A DNA stretch of 31,373 nucleotides, taken from UBA2093 sp044340485 (lineage in GTDB: Bacteria; Actinomycetota; Acidimicrobiia; Acidimicrobiales; Ilumatobacteraceae). Below are positions 1 to 8,069 of the stretch, piece after piece; position 1 is the first letter of the stretch; every line of letters starts with the position of its first letter. The stretch covers positions 1 through 31,373 of the forward strand of contig JBIITN010000020.1 of NCBI GenBank assembly GCA_044340485.1. Direction: 5' to 3'. Below the pieces are notes generated by a model that was not told the origin of the DNA, ran no database searches, and worked only from the letters and a program-made list of their open reading frames with translations. Position numbers and translations under genes: made by a program.

Positions 1-807
1 ATCTTCGTTTCTTGTGTATGCCACCATTGACGCATCAGAGTTAAAGCTCCATGACCTCGACCCTGGACCCCACGTGGGGCCACCGTGTTCGCTGGTGTCA
101 TTCATCACCGCGGTGTGTCCATCACGAACAATCGTGAGGTTTAACACTGAGTTGTCATCACACAAATATCCCAGCGCCCGATTACGTGACGCAACACGAG
201 GTTGTTGCACCGCCACATCACGTGAGTCATATACCGAAGCAATGCGACTGTGTGTCCATGGCATGTGGGGCCTATTCCACGTGTGAAAAATTACTTCGCC
301 GTTCCATTCATCAAGATCCCACGCAAAATCGCCATCATGATTGTGTATTTCTTGTGTCCATCCATCAGTTTTTGATCCGTGCATAAACACAACATCGTGC
401 CAATCTCGAATTGCCCATGCTCCATCACGTGCGCGAGACAGCATGGGAGTGGAAAAAAATCCTTCATCTGCGACGATGGTTGTTTTCGACACTTCTGATG
501 CCGTTGAATGCACACCAGACACCGTGCACACAACCAGACCGCCATCTCGCAATGCAACAATCACTTGCGCGCCATCTTCGGACCAACTGTGCACTCCTCC
601 CGACAGTCCCCGCCCGGCCGCTGGCATTGGATCGACGAGTACATCAACGGTGTTACCGCTTGTCACATGCCACATTCGTAGACACGATTTCTTTCCATCG
701 GCTGAGACCGTTGTGTGAACCCCAGAGATCCACACTCCGCCAGGGCGCACCCGGACATCGGTGATGTCGCCTCCGGATAAACACAGGCCAAGTGGCAGTA
801 CGGGCAC
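1..807 (-). CDS. S9-family (prolyl oligopeptidase-like) peptidase, N-terminal part, truncated by window edge
   Basis: An uninterrupted reading frame of 269 codons runs from a GTG at 807 off the left edge. A TAG at 817-819 lies just upstream in frame, and this GTG is the first start codon after it. The protein is rich in short beta-strand/turn repeats typical of a beta-propeller. It contains WNRPHMPW and GGPTWGPGSRSW, which resemble propeller segments of acylaminoacyl-peptidase/dipeptidyl-peptidase members of family S9. The alpha/beta-hydrolase domain with the Ser-Asp-His triad would lie outside the window, so catalytic competence cannot be judged. No signal peptide is visible, so a cytoplasmic enzyme trimming peptides is likely (inference). 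The gene diverges from glpX with only 34 bases between the two starts. A non-hydrolase propeller protein remains possible. Confidence 0.72.
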   Translation of the reverse strand, partial: MPVLPLGLCLSGGDITDVRVRPGGVWISGVHTTVSADGKKSCLRMWHVTSGNTVDVLVDPMPAAGRGLSGGVHSWSEDGAQVIVALRDGGLVVCTVSGVHSTASEVSKTTIVADEGFFSTPMLSRARDGAWAIRDWHDVVFMHGSKTDGWTQEIHNHDGDFAWDLDEWNGEVIFHTWNRPHMPWTHSRIASVYDSRDVAVQQPRVASRNRALGYLCDDNSVLNLTIVRDGHTAVMNDTSEHGGPTWGPGSRSWSFNSDASMVAYTRNED

Positions 808-813
808 GCGCGC

Positions 814-819
814 AGGCTA
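814..819 (-). promoter_or_regulatory. Putative -10 element for the left-edge peptidase (leaderless start)
   Basis: TAGCCT matches TAnnnT and ends 6 nt before the GTG at 807, the spacing expected if transcription begins at the start codon. No Shine-Dalgarno sequence or clear -35 is visible. The element overlaps the in-frame TAG stop. Confidence 0.45.
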
Positions 820-829
820 GCCACCGAAG

Positions 830-835
830 TAGTTT
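830..835 (+). promoter_or_regulatory. Putative -10 element for glpX (leaderless start)
   Basis: TAGTTT matches TAnnnT and ends 6 nt before the ATG at 842. It mirrors the element of the divergent gene. The whole region between the two starts is 34 bp, too short for two conventional leadered promoters. Confidence 0.5.
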
Positions 836-841
836 GTGACC

Positions 842-1828
842 ATGTCTCCGCATCTCCCCGACAGAAACCTTGCACTAGAGCTCGTACGAGTGACCGAATC
901 AGCGGCCATGGCGGCCTCTCGCTGGGTGGGTCGAGGCGACAAGAATGGCGCCGACAAGGCCGCGGTGGATGCGATGCGCACGGTGCTGTCCACCGTCCCC
1001 ATGACCGGAGTGGTCATTATCGGCGAGGGCGAAAAAGACGAGGCACCAATGCTCTACAACGGCGAGGTAGTTGGAGATGGCAGCAAACCCGACACCGACG
1101 TTGCTGTAGATCCCATCGACGGCACCACCCTCACTTCGCTCGGACGCGGCAACGCCCTCTCGGTGATCGCGGTGTCGGAAAAAGACACCATGTTTGACCC
1201 GGGTCCGTGCGTGTATATGGAAAAAATTGCCGTCGGACCAAGTGCCGCCGGAAACATCGACATCACAGCCTCTCCCACCCAAAACCTTCGATGGATTGCG
1301 AAAGCAAAAGGGGAACACGTTCGCGACCTCACTGTCATGATTCTTGACAGGGATCGCCACAAAGACTTGATTGCAGAAGTTCGCGCAACGGGTGCTCGCA
1401 TCAAGCTCATCAGCGACGGAGACATATTTGCCGCGATTGCTGCTGCTTCGAATGAAGCAGGCGTCGATGTGCTGTTTGGCATTGGTGGCACGCCAGAGGG
1501 AGTTGTCTCTGCGGCCGCACTCAAGTGCATGGGCGGAGAAATTCAAGGACGTCTATGGCCACGCAACGATGAAGAGCGCAAAGCTGCTCTAGATCTTGGT
1601 TATGACCTCAATAAAGTGCTCACCACTGATGATTTAGTAAAAGGTGACAACTGTTTCTTTGCAGCCACCGGCATCACCGATGGCGAACTGCTGAAAGGCG
1701 TTCGTTACGAGCCTGGCGTCGTGCACACACAAAGCCTGGTCATGCGTTCACGCAGTGGAACGGTGCGCACTATCGACGCAGCACACAAAATTGACAAACT
1801 TCAGAATTTGTCAGACGTTCCGTACTGA
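842..1828 (+). CDS. glpX: Class II fructose-1,6-bisphosphatase
   Basis: Hydrolyses fructose-1,6-bisphosphate to fructose-6-phosphate and phosphate, the irreversible step of gluconeogenesis, in the cytoplasm. The 328-residue product matches the usual GlpX length. It shows GRGDKNGADKAA near residue 30 (D33), GEGEKDEAP near 61-69, the metal/phosphate signature DPIDGTT at 90-96, and GGTPEG in the C-terminal half. I chose ATG 842 because a leaderless -10 sits 6 nt upstream. A GTG two codons earlier (836) is the alternative. The gene is monocistronic: a divergent peptidase lies upstream, and a terminator overlaps its stop before the convergent atp operon. GlpX is the usual FBPase of actinobacteria. 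Confidence 0.95.
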   Translation: MSPHLPDRNLALELVRVTESAAMAASRWVGRGDKNGADKAAVDAMRTVLSTVPMTGVVIIGEGEKDEAPMLYNGEVVGDGSKPDTDVAVDPIDGTTLTSLGRGNALSVIAVSEKDTMFDPGPCVYMEKIAVGPSAAGNIDITASPTQNLRWIAKAKGEHVRDLTVMILDRDRHKDLIAEVRATGARIKLISDGDIFAAIAAASNEAGVDVLFGIGGTPEGVVSAAALKCMGGEIQGRLWPRNDEERKAALDLGYDLNKVLTTDDLVKGDNCFFAATGITDGELLKGVRYEPGVVHTQSLVMRSRSGTVRTIDAAHKIDKLQNLSDVPY

Positions 1829-1834
1829 CTTTTT
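1810..1834 (+). terminator. Intrinsic terminator of glpX overlapping its stop codon
   Basis: GTCAG (1810-1814) pairs with CTGAC (1825-1829), and ACG (1815-1817) with CGT (1821-1823). The loop is TTC with one bulged A, and TTTTT (1830-1834) follows directly. The TGA stop at 1826-1828 is inside the 3' arm. There is no T-run on the opposite strand, so it acts for glpX only. Confidence 0.7.
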
Positions 1835-1872
1835 ATCTCACTAGACAGTTTTTAATGGCTGACGCGTTGTAG

Positions 1873-2295
1873 TTAATGGCTGATGCCGGGCAACCCACCG
1901 GTTGCTGCGATGCGTGCATGTGCACGACGCAAGTCTGCTTCCACTTCTGTTGAGTGGTCCGTACGCATCTGATCCTCTGCTCGTTCTTTGGCAGCACGTG
2001 CGCGTGTGACATCAATGTCTTCTGCAAGCTCTGCAGTGTCGCTCAAGATCGATACGTGATCGGCCCCGACTTCAACAAACCCCAAGTGCACCGCGATGTC
2101 TTGAACGCGCCCGTCGGTGAGATACACGCGGGTGTGATTCTCTACAAGTGCGCCAAGAAACGTGGCGTGACCGGGAAGAAATGCGATTTCTCCGCCACCC
2201 ATCGTTCGGGTGATCACCTGCGTTGCTTCTCCGGAGAAAAGCACGCGCTCTGGTGATACCACTTCGACGCGCAATGTGCTGCCTGAGTCGGCCAT
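1873..2295 (-). CDS. atpC: ATP synthase F1 subunit epsilon
   Basis: Central-stalk subunit that couples rotation to catalysis and can inhibit ATP hydrolysis. At 140 residues it has the usual two parts: an N-terminal beta-sandwich (about 5-90, with FLPGHATFLGAL) and a C-terminal helical region rich in Arg/Glu (about 93-130). It is the last gene of the atp operon. Its ATG overlaps the atpD stop by one base (TAATG), so translation is probably coupled. Eleven bases at its 3' end, including the TAA, are repeated 21 bp downstream. Convergent with glpX. Confidence 0.95.
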   Translation of the reverse strand: MADSGSTLRVEVVSPERVLFSGEATQVITRTMGGGEIAFLPGHATFLGALVENHTRVYLTDGRVQDIAVHLGFVEVGADHVSILSDTAELAEDIDVTRARAAKERAEDQMRTDHSTEVEADLRRAHARIAATGGLPGISH

Positions 2296-3725
2296 TATGC
2301 GTTCTCCTGAAGAGCCTTTGCCTTCGCGAGCACTTGATCAACGCCGCCAACGTTCAAGAACGCCTGCTCTGGAACTTCGTCCAATTCGCCATTAATCAAT
2401 GCTTCGAACGATTCCACTGTTTCTTTCACTGGAACGTATTCACCAGACACACCGGTGAAGACCTCAGCAACATAGAACGGCTGGCTCAAGAAGCGTTGTA
2501 CCTTACGTGCACGTGACACGGTGAGGCGGTCTTCTTCGGACAATTCGTCGAGACCGAGAATCGCGATGATGTCTTGTAGTTCCTTGTAGCGCTGCAAGAT
2601 TTCCTGCACACGGCGAGCAATGTTGTAGTGGTGATCTCCAACGGTCTCCGGAGTAAGAATCGTTGATGTCGACGCAAGTGGGTCCACAGCTGGGTAGATA
2701 CCAAGCGATGCAATCTGACGTGACAATTCCGTGGTCGCATCAAGGAAGGTGAACGTGGTGAATGGTGCCGGGTCGGTGTAGTCGTCAGCAGGTACATACA
2801 CAGCTTGTAGTGATGTAATTGAACGACCGCGAGTCGACGTAATGCGTTCCTGCAATTGTCCCATTTCGTCAGCCAGTGTTGGCTGGTAACCCACAGCTGA
2901 AGGCATACGACCAAGAAGCGTTGACACTTCGGATCCTGCCTGCACGAAGCGGAAGATATTGTCAACGAACAACAACACGTCCTGGTTTTGTACGTCACGG
3001 AAGTACTCAGCCATTGTGAGAGCTGACAGCGCAACGCGAAGACGCACGCCTGGTGGTTCGTCCATCTGGCCAAACACCAATGCAGCTTTTTCGAATACGC
3101 CTGACTCTTCCATTTCAAGACGGAGGTCCGTTCCTTCACGTGTGCGTTCGCCCACGCCAGCAAACACCGACACACCACCGTGCTTTGAGGCCACGCGGTT
3201 GATCATCTCGGTGATCAACACGGTCTTGCCCACACCTGCACCACCGAACAATCCGATCTTTCCACCAGCGAGATACGGAGTGAGAAGGTCGATGACCTTA
3301 ATGCCGGTTTCGAACATGCGAATTGAAGGCTCAAGGGTGTCGAATGCGGGAGCAGGACGGTGAATTTCCCAGCGCTCAACGTCTTCGAACTCTTTGGGAT
3401 CGCCATCGAGCACATCGCCCCACACGTTCCACACGTGACCAAGGGTCTTATTTCCCACTGGCACGGTGATGCCACGGCCTGTGTTGCGTACCGGCGTGCC
3501 ACGACGAAGTCCGTCGGTTGGCTTCATACACACGGCGCGCAAGCGACTATCTCCCAAGTGCTGTGCGACTTCTGCAAGCACCACATTTGGTTCACCATCA
3601 ACCATGATGGTGAACTCAATCGCCATGTTCAGCTCTGGCAGGTGACCACGTGGGAACTCCACGTCGATCACGGGACCAGCGATTGCGACTACTCGCCCGT
3701 CTTGGTGTGTTTCTGTCATCGTCAT
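2295..3725 (-). CDS. atpD: ATP synthase F1 subunit beta (catalytic)
   Basis: Catalytic subunit of F1, making ATP from ADP and phosphate at the cytoplasmic face of the membrane. The 476-residue product has the N-terminal barrel (VVAIAGPVIDVEF), Walker A GGAGVGKT at about residue 160, the GVGERTREG segment carrying the catalytic glutamate, and LLFVDNIFRF as Walker B. The start at 3725 is set by AGGAG at 3732-3736, six bases upstream. A longer in-frame start at 3767 would overlap atpG, and an internal ATG at 3719 is less well spaced. It lies 13 bases after atpG and overlaps atpC by one base. Confidence 0.97.
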   Translation of the reverse strand: MTMTETHQDGRVVAIAGPVIDVEFPRGHLPELNMAIEFTIMVDGEPNVVLAEVAQHLGDSRLRAVCMKPTDGLRRGTPVRNTGRGITVPVGNKTLGHVWNVWGDVLDGDPKEFEDVERWEIHRPAPAFDTLEPSIRMFETGIKVIDLLTPYLAGGKIGLFGGAGVGKTVLITEMINRVASKHGGVSVFAGVGERTREGTDLRLEMEESGVFEKAALVFGQMDEPPGVRLRVALSALTMAEYFRDVQNQDVLLFVDNIFRFVQAGSEVSTLLGRMPSAVGYQPTLADEMGQLQERITSTRGRSITSLQAVYVPADDYTDPAPFTTFTFLDATTELSRQIASLGIYPAVDPLASTSTILTPETVGDHHYNIARRVQEILQRYKELQDIIAILGLDELSEEDRLTVSRARKVQRFLSQPFYVAEVFTGVSGEYVPVKETVESFEALINGELDEVPEQAFLNVGGVDQVLAKAKALQENA

Positions 3726-3731
3726 TGCATT

Positions 3732-3736
3732 CTCCT
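3732..3736 (-). promoter_or_regulatory. Shine-Dalgarno sequence fixing the atpD start
   Basis: AGGAG on the minus strand, six bases before the ATG at 3725. It decides between starts at 3767, 3725 and 3719. Genes inside the operon use such sites, unlike several first genes in the window. Confidence 0.75.
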
Positions 3737-3738
3737 GC

Positions 3739-4698
3739 TCAGACTCGGTCGCCGGTGGTGGACGCATTTACCAAAAACGGATCATCGTGGCGTTGCGATG
3801 ATCCCCCTTTGTCCGCAGACAACGCTTCAGCACCACTGACGATCTCCATGATCTCAGTAGTGATGGCGTCCTGTCGGGCACGGTTCATGATGCGCGAAAG
3901 GTTCTTAATCAGCTCTTCAGCGTTGTCAGTTGCCGACTTCATCGCGCGCTGACGGAACGCATGTTCTGATGCTGCAGCATTTAGTAACGCTGCATAGACA
4001 CGAGCTTCCACGTAACGCGGAAGCAACGAGTCAAGAATTTGATCGGGGTCTGGTTCGAATTCGTAGTTACCGCCGTCCGCACTTTTTCCGTCGCCGCCTT
4101 CAACGACTTGGGAATCAAGTGGAACAAGTGGGCGCAACACAACTTCTTGCGAACCTGCCGAGATAAAACGTGTGTACACGAGGACGACCTTGTCGACTTC
4201 GCCCTTCGTGAAAAGGTCCACGACGTACTCGCCAATTTCTTTTGCTGATGAATACGGTGGATTGTCGGTGAATCCGGTGAATGCATCGGAGATTGAATAG
4301 CCGCGGAAGCGGAAATACCCCTCGGCCTTACGTCCAACTGGCACTACCAAGTGTCCGGCGCCCTTCAAAGCATCGGCTTTGATCTCTGCTTCGGTGGCGC
4401 GTAACACACCTGTGTTATATCCGCCGCACAAACCACGGTCAGCTGCAATAGCTACATAACAAACGGTCTTGACGTGATCACGGCCAGCAAGAAATGGCTT
4501 GTCACTGCCCGCGCCGCCAGCAGCAAGATCTCGCACCACTTCGGTGATGAGTTCACTGTATGGCACAGCAGCACTCACGCGCTGCTGTGCTTTGACGATG
4601 CGCGATGCAGCAATCAACTCCATTGCACGAGTGATTTTCTTCGTCGCCTGCACCGAGCGGATACGCCCGCGCAGAATTCGTTCCTGACCGCCTGCCAC
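3739..4698 (-). CDS. atpG: ATP synthase F1 subunit gamma
   Basis: Rotor shaft of F1. The N-terminal helix (about residues 1-55, with RGRIRSVQATKKITRAMELIAASRI) and the C-terminal helix (with NAEELIKNLSRIMNRARQ) are the conserved coiled-coil halves, flanking a Rossmann-like middle with ADRGLCGGYN. At 319 residues it is somewhat longer than typical. The extra length includes an acidic/Gly-rich insert near 205-220 and a hydrophilic tail of about 25 residues after EIVSGAEAL. The start is a GTG, 5 bases after the atpA stop. Confidence 0.95.
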   Translation of the reverse strand: MAGGQERILRGRIRSVQATKKITRAMELIAASRIVKAQQRVSAAVPYSELITEVVRDLAAGGAGSDKPFLAGRDHVKTVCYVAIAADRGLCGGYNTGVLRATEAEIKADALKGAGHLVVPVGRKAEGYFRFRGYSISDAFTGFTDNPPYSSAKEIGEYVVDLFTKGEVDKVVLVYTRFISAGSQEVVLRPLVPLDSQVVEGGDGKSADGGNYEFEPDPDQILDSLLPRYVEARVYAALLNAAASEHAFRQRAMKSATDNAEELIKNLSRIMNRARQDAITTEIMEIVSGAEALSADKGGSSQRHDDPFLVNASTTGDRV

Positions 4699-4703
4699 TT
4701 AGA

Positions 4704-6302
4704 TCACTCCGTCGCGAGGGTCTTGTTGCTCTGGGCGTCGCCGATTTCCTCAGCTGCAACATCGGCAGATCCACGTGCCGCAACAGCTCCCGAAGTCACG
4801 AATTGCGCCTTGAAAGCGGTGATGATGTCACCAAGGTCAGACGGCACATCGGCCTTCGGATCGGTACGAAGTGCGGCAAGCATGGAGCTATGACGGCTAC
4901 GGCAATGCTCCAATAATTCGGTTTCAAAACGACGCACGTCGGCGACCGGCAAGTTGTCGAGATAACCCTTTGTGCCAGCAAAAATTGCCACCACTTGCTC
5001 TTCAACAGGCATCGGGCTATTCAGAGGTTGCTTCAACAGCTCCACTAAACGATAACCGCGCTCGAGCTGAGCCTTTGACACTGCGTCTAGTTCTGAACCA
5101 AACGTTGCGAATGCTTCAAGCTCGCGGAATTGTGCCAGGTCGAGTTTCAACGTACCCGACACGCTCTTCATCGCCTTGGTTTGTGCAGCGCCACCTACGC
5201 GCGATACCGAAATACCCACGTCAACAGCGGGACGCACACCCGACTTGAACAAGTTGTCTTGTAGATACACCTGACCATCAGTAATGGAAATCACGTTGGT
5301 GGGAATGTATGCGGATACGTCGCCGGCTTTTGTCTCAATCACTGGCAGTGCAGTAAGTGAACCAGCGCCATTTGCGTCGCTCAATTTCGCGGCACGTTCC
5401 AGTAAACGGCTGTGCAAGTAGAACACGTCACCTGGGTACGCCTCACGACCCGGTGGACGACGAAGGAGCAATGACATCTGGCGATACGCCTCGGCTTGTT
5501 TTGACAAGTCGTCGTACACCACTAGTGCGTGCTCACCGTTTTCCATCCAGTGCTGACCGAGTGCACAACCGGCGTAAGGCGCCAAGTACTTAAACGGGGC
5601 AGGGTCTGATGCGGGTGCTGCAACGACAACGGTGTATTCAAGTGCACCAAGCTGACGCAATGTCTCGACCGTCTGGGCCACAGTGGAACCCTTTTGACCA
5701 ATTGCAACATAAATGCACTTCACACCAAGACCACGCTGGTTAATGATGGTGTCGATTGCAATCGTTGTCTTACCAGTTTTACGGTCGCCAATGATCAACT
5801 CTCGCTGACCGCGGCCAATTGGAGTCATGGCGTCAACGGCTTTAATACCGGTCTGCAATGGCTCATGCACGGGCTTGCGACCCATGATGCCGGGTGCTTG
5901 TACTTCAACACGACGGGAAATTGCGCCAACAATGTCGCCCTTACCGTCAATTGGTTCACCGAGTGCGTTGATGACTCGACCGAGCAGTGCGTCGCCAACT
6001 GGCACCGACAAAATACGTCCAGTTGCCTTTACGGGTTCGCCCTCTTCGATGCTGTCTGCATCACCGAGAATTACCGCACCGATGCTTGCTTCGTCGAGGT
6101 TCAATGCGAGGCCAATGACGCCGCCTTCAAATTCGAGCAACTCGTTCACTGCACAGTCGGGCAAACCCGACACGCGTGCAATACCGTCACCGACTTCAGT
6201 AACGCGACCAACGGTACGTGCCTCGAGTGATGGCGTATAGCCCTCGAGACTGCGAGTAATCGCAGACGCAATATCGCTGGCGGAAATTGTGAGATCTGCC
6301 AT
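4704..6302 (-). CDS. atpA: ATP synthase F1 subunit alpha
   Basis: Non-catalytic nucleotide-binding subunit forming the alpha3beta3 ring with AtpD. The 532-residue product shows the N-terminal barrel (TVGRVTEVGDGIARVSGL), Walker A GDRKTGKT at about residue 170, and the signature PAVDVGISVSRVGGAAQ. A C-terminal tail of about 25 residues (AVAARGSADVAAEE...) extends past the usual end. An AAGGA-type ribosome site precedes the ATG. It follows atpH by 28 bases and precedes atpG by 5. Confidence 0.97.
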   Translation of the reverse strand: MADLTISASDIASAITRSLEGYTPSLEARTVGRVTEVGDGIARVSGLPDCAVNELLEFEGGVIGLALNLDEASIGAVILGDADSIEEGEPVKATGRILSVPVGDALLGRVINALGEPIDGKGDIVGAISRRVEVQAPGIMGRKPVHEPLQTGIKAVDAMTPIGRGQRELIIGDRKTGKTTIAIDTIINQRGLGVKCIYVAIGQKGSTVAQTVETLRQLGALEYTVVVAAPASDPAPFKYLAPYAGCALGQHWMENGEHALVVYDDLSKQAEAYRQMSLLLRRPPGREAYPGDVFYLHSRLLERAAKLSDANGAGSLTALPVIETKAGDVSAYIPTNVISITDGQVYLQDNLFKSGVRPAVDVGISVSRVGGAAQTKAMKSVSGTLKLDLAQFRELEAFATFGSELDAVSKAQLERGYRLVELLKQPLNSPMPVEEQVVAIFAGTKGYLDNLPVADVRRFETELLEHCRSRHSSMLAALRTDPKADVPSDLGDIITAFKAQFVTSGAVAARGSADVAAEEIGDAQSNKTLATE

Positions 6303-6330
6303 GTCTTTCCTTCTCTACTTTCGCGTTCTC

Positions 6331-6855
6331 TTACAACCGGCTCTTCAGCTGGTCAAGTCGACTACGGACACTGCCATCGATCACCGTGTCACCCACGGTG
6401 GCAACTACACCACCGAGAACTGACGGATCAACAATGACTTTAAGATTGATTTGTCTGCCGGTTTTCTTTACGAGTGCATCAGCCAGACGACGTTGTTGGT
6501 CGTCTGACAACGCAACTGCCGTGCGCACAATTGCAACTTCTTTGTTATCAGCGCTAGACGCACGATGGACGATCGCATCGATAATTGCGGGAAGATCGCG
6601 TCCACGACCATTTCCAACGATGAATGAAACAATCTGCGTGGTGGTATTGGAAGCTTTCCCACTCAACAACTGCTCAACAACACCTTGACGTCGCTCGATT
6701 GGCAACGTTTCATCGTTGAGAGTTGAACGCAATTGATCGTTTGCTTCAAATGCTCGCGCAATGCGATACAACTCGTTTTCGACAACAGCAAGATTTCCTT
6801 CTGCATCTGCGATATCAACAAGAGCTCGTGCATAACTATCAACTGTTGAACTCAT
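6331..6855 (-). CDS. atpH: ATP synthase subunit delta
   Basis: Peripheral-stalk protein that attaches the b subunits to the top of F1. At 174 residues it is the usual size, with N-terminal helical region YARALVDIADAEG and C-terminal GGVVATVGDTVIDGSVRSRLDQL, the conserved delta signature. Its ATG overlaps the atpF TGA by 4 bases (ATGA). Here delta is a separate gene, whereas mycobacteria carry a fused b-delta protein. Confidence 0.94.
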   Translation of the reverse strand: MSSTVDSYARALVDIADAEGNLAVVENELYRIARAFEANDQLRSTLNDETLPIERRQGVVEQLLSGKASNTTTQIVSFIVGNGRGRDLPAIIDAIVHRASSADNKEVAIVRTAVALSDDQQRRLADALVKKTGRQINLKVIVDPSVLGGVVATVGDTVIDGSVRSRLDQLKSRL

Positions 6856-7394
6856 GATGCACCTACCTTGCTAATGAAATCTTCGATGAGACCTTGCTTT
6901 GTTCCATCATCAAGCGCTGATGAAACAGCTCGTTCCGCTGCGACGCTTGACAGGCGAGCAATTTCTGAGCGCAGTTCGTCGCTACTACGCGATGTCGCTG
7001 CTGCGATATCTGCTTCAGCTTTTGCTTGAATGTCGCGCATTTCAACCTCAATACGAGCACGGCCTTCTTGCAACAACTTCGCTGCTTGAGTATCGGCTTC
7101 GGCAAGAATGCGCGCACGCTCTGCTTCGATATCGCCAAGTGCGCTACGAATGCGGGTTGCCTCTTCTTCAGCATTGCGACGGGCATCTGCTGATGAATCA
7201 AGTTCCTTTTGTATGCGCTCTGTACGTGCAGCCATCGCCTTTTTAATTTGAGGTCCAGCAAACTTCCACAGCAAACCGAAAATAATCAACGAGGCCAGAC
7301 CGCCGTAGACGTACTCGGCCTGTTCCGGAAGAATCCATGAAATGGACTGTGATGGGTCTTCGGCGCTCAGGAGAAAAGAAATAAATGAGCTCAT
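6852..7394 (-). CDS. atpF: ATP synthase F0 subunit b
   Basis: Peripheral-stalk subunit: one membrane helix (about residues 28-46, VYGGLASLIIFGLLWKFAG) followed by a long charged coiled coil (about 55-160). It has 180 residues and no detectable catalytic motif, as expected. Its ATG overlaps the end of the upstream b-like gene by 4 bases, and its stop overlaps atpH by 4. With the preceding gene it would form a b/b' heterodimer (inference). Confidence 0.92.
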   Translation of the reverse strand: MSSFISFLLSAEDPSQSISWILPEQAEYVYGGLASLIIFGLLWKFAGPQIKKAMAARTERIQKELDSSADARRNAEEEATRIRSALGDIEAERARILAEADTQAAKLLQEGRARIEVEMRDIQAKAEADIAAATSRSSDELRSEIARLSSVAAERAVSSALDDGTKQGLIEDFISKVGAS

Positions 7395-7996
7395 CGCGAT
7401 CCTGCACTTTCCATGGCTGCGGCAACTGCTTGTTGGACGGCTGCGGTGTCTGGAGTACGCCCTGTCGCCAATTCCGCTGCTTTGCTTGCAACAGTTGTCA
7501 CTGCAGAAGACACTTGGCTTCGCGCTGCCTCACGCGCCGCCGTATTCACAGCATCAGCCTCGTTGCGACGTCGTGCAATCTCGGCGTTCACTTCAACCAA
7601 TTTGGCTTGGCGCTCGCTGTCGAGTTGGGCACGGGCAGCATCAACCCGAGATGCAGCCTCTGCGCGAATTGAAACGATTGCTTGCTCATACGAAGCAACG
7701 TCTTTACGTGCATCAGCCTTGATCGTGTCTGCGCTTTCGAAGTCGTTACGGATACTCGCATAGCGAGCATCCATTCCCTTCTTAAGTTTGGGAAACAAGT
7801 AGTACCGCATAAGAACGAGGAGGACCAGAAAGGACCCCGCGCCCCATAGCAATTCTTTTATTTCCGGTGAGATGGGATTGGGACCCATGTCCTTTGCTTC
7901 TGCGCCGGCTTCGGCCTCGGCTGAGACCAATCCCTGAGGCGTTTGAAGAAGGACCTGAATCTCGTCTCCCGATCGTGTGACTACTGCAGTCAGCAT
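7391..7996 (-). CDS. Second ATP synthase F0 b-type subunit (b')
   Basis: A 201-residue protein with the architecture of subunit b: a membrane helix at about 49-67 (ELLWGAGSFLVLLVLMRYYL) and a long coiled coil at about 70-185. A hydrophilic segment of roughly 45 residues precedes the helix, longer than in most b proteins. I kept the ATG at 7996 because AGGAG lies five bases upstream. The internal ATG at 7888 has its purine run almost touching the start codon. Lying between atpE and atpF, it makes this an operon with two diverged b genes. Which one corresponds to b' of cyanobacterial-type enzymes cannot be settled by eye. Confidence 0.88.
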   Translation of the reverse strand: MLTAVVTRSGDEIQVLLQTPQGLVSAEAEAGAEAKDMGPNPISPEIKELLWGAGSFLVLLVLMRYYLFPKLKKGMDARYASIRNDFESADTIKADARKDVASYEQAIVSIRAEAASRVDAARAQLDSERQAKLVEVNAEIARRRNEADAVNTAAREAARSQVSSAVTTVASKAAELATGRTPDTAAVQQAVAAAMESAGSR

Positions 7997-8069
7997 GTCA
8001 ACTCCTGGACTCCGTTTTTGCGGAGGTTGATAACGAACAAGAACTCAATGACGTCTTCGTCGATACGAC

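Noticed and set aside
14..764. Several plus-strand and minus-strand frames of 60-125 codons in the first 850 bases
   Set aside because: All overlap the single long minus-strand peptidase frame, which has the codon pattern and protein motifs of a real gene.
899..1546. A 215-codon minus-strand frame inside glpX
   Set aside because: Low-complexity antisense shadow of a clearly conserved gene, with no start signal.
2486..3178. A 230-codon minus-strand frame inside atpD
   Set aside because: It is in another frame of the same strand as atpD, Cys/Trp/His-rich and without a plausible start; a shadow.
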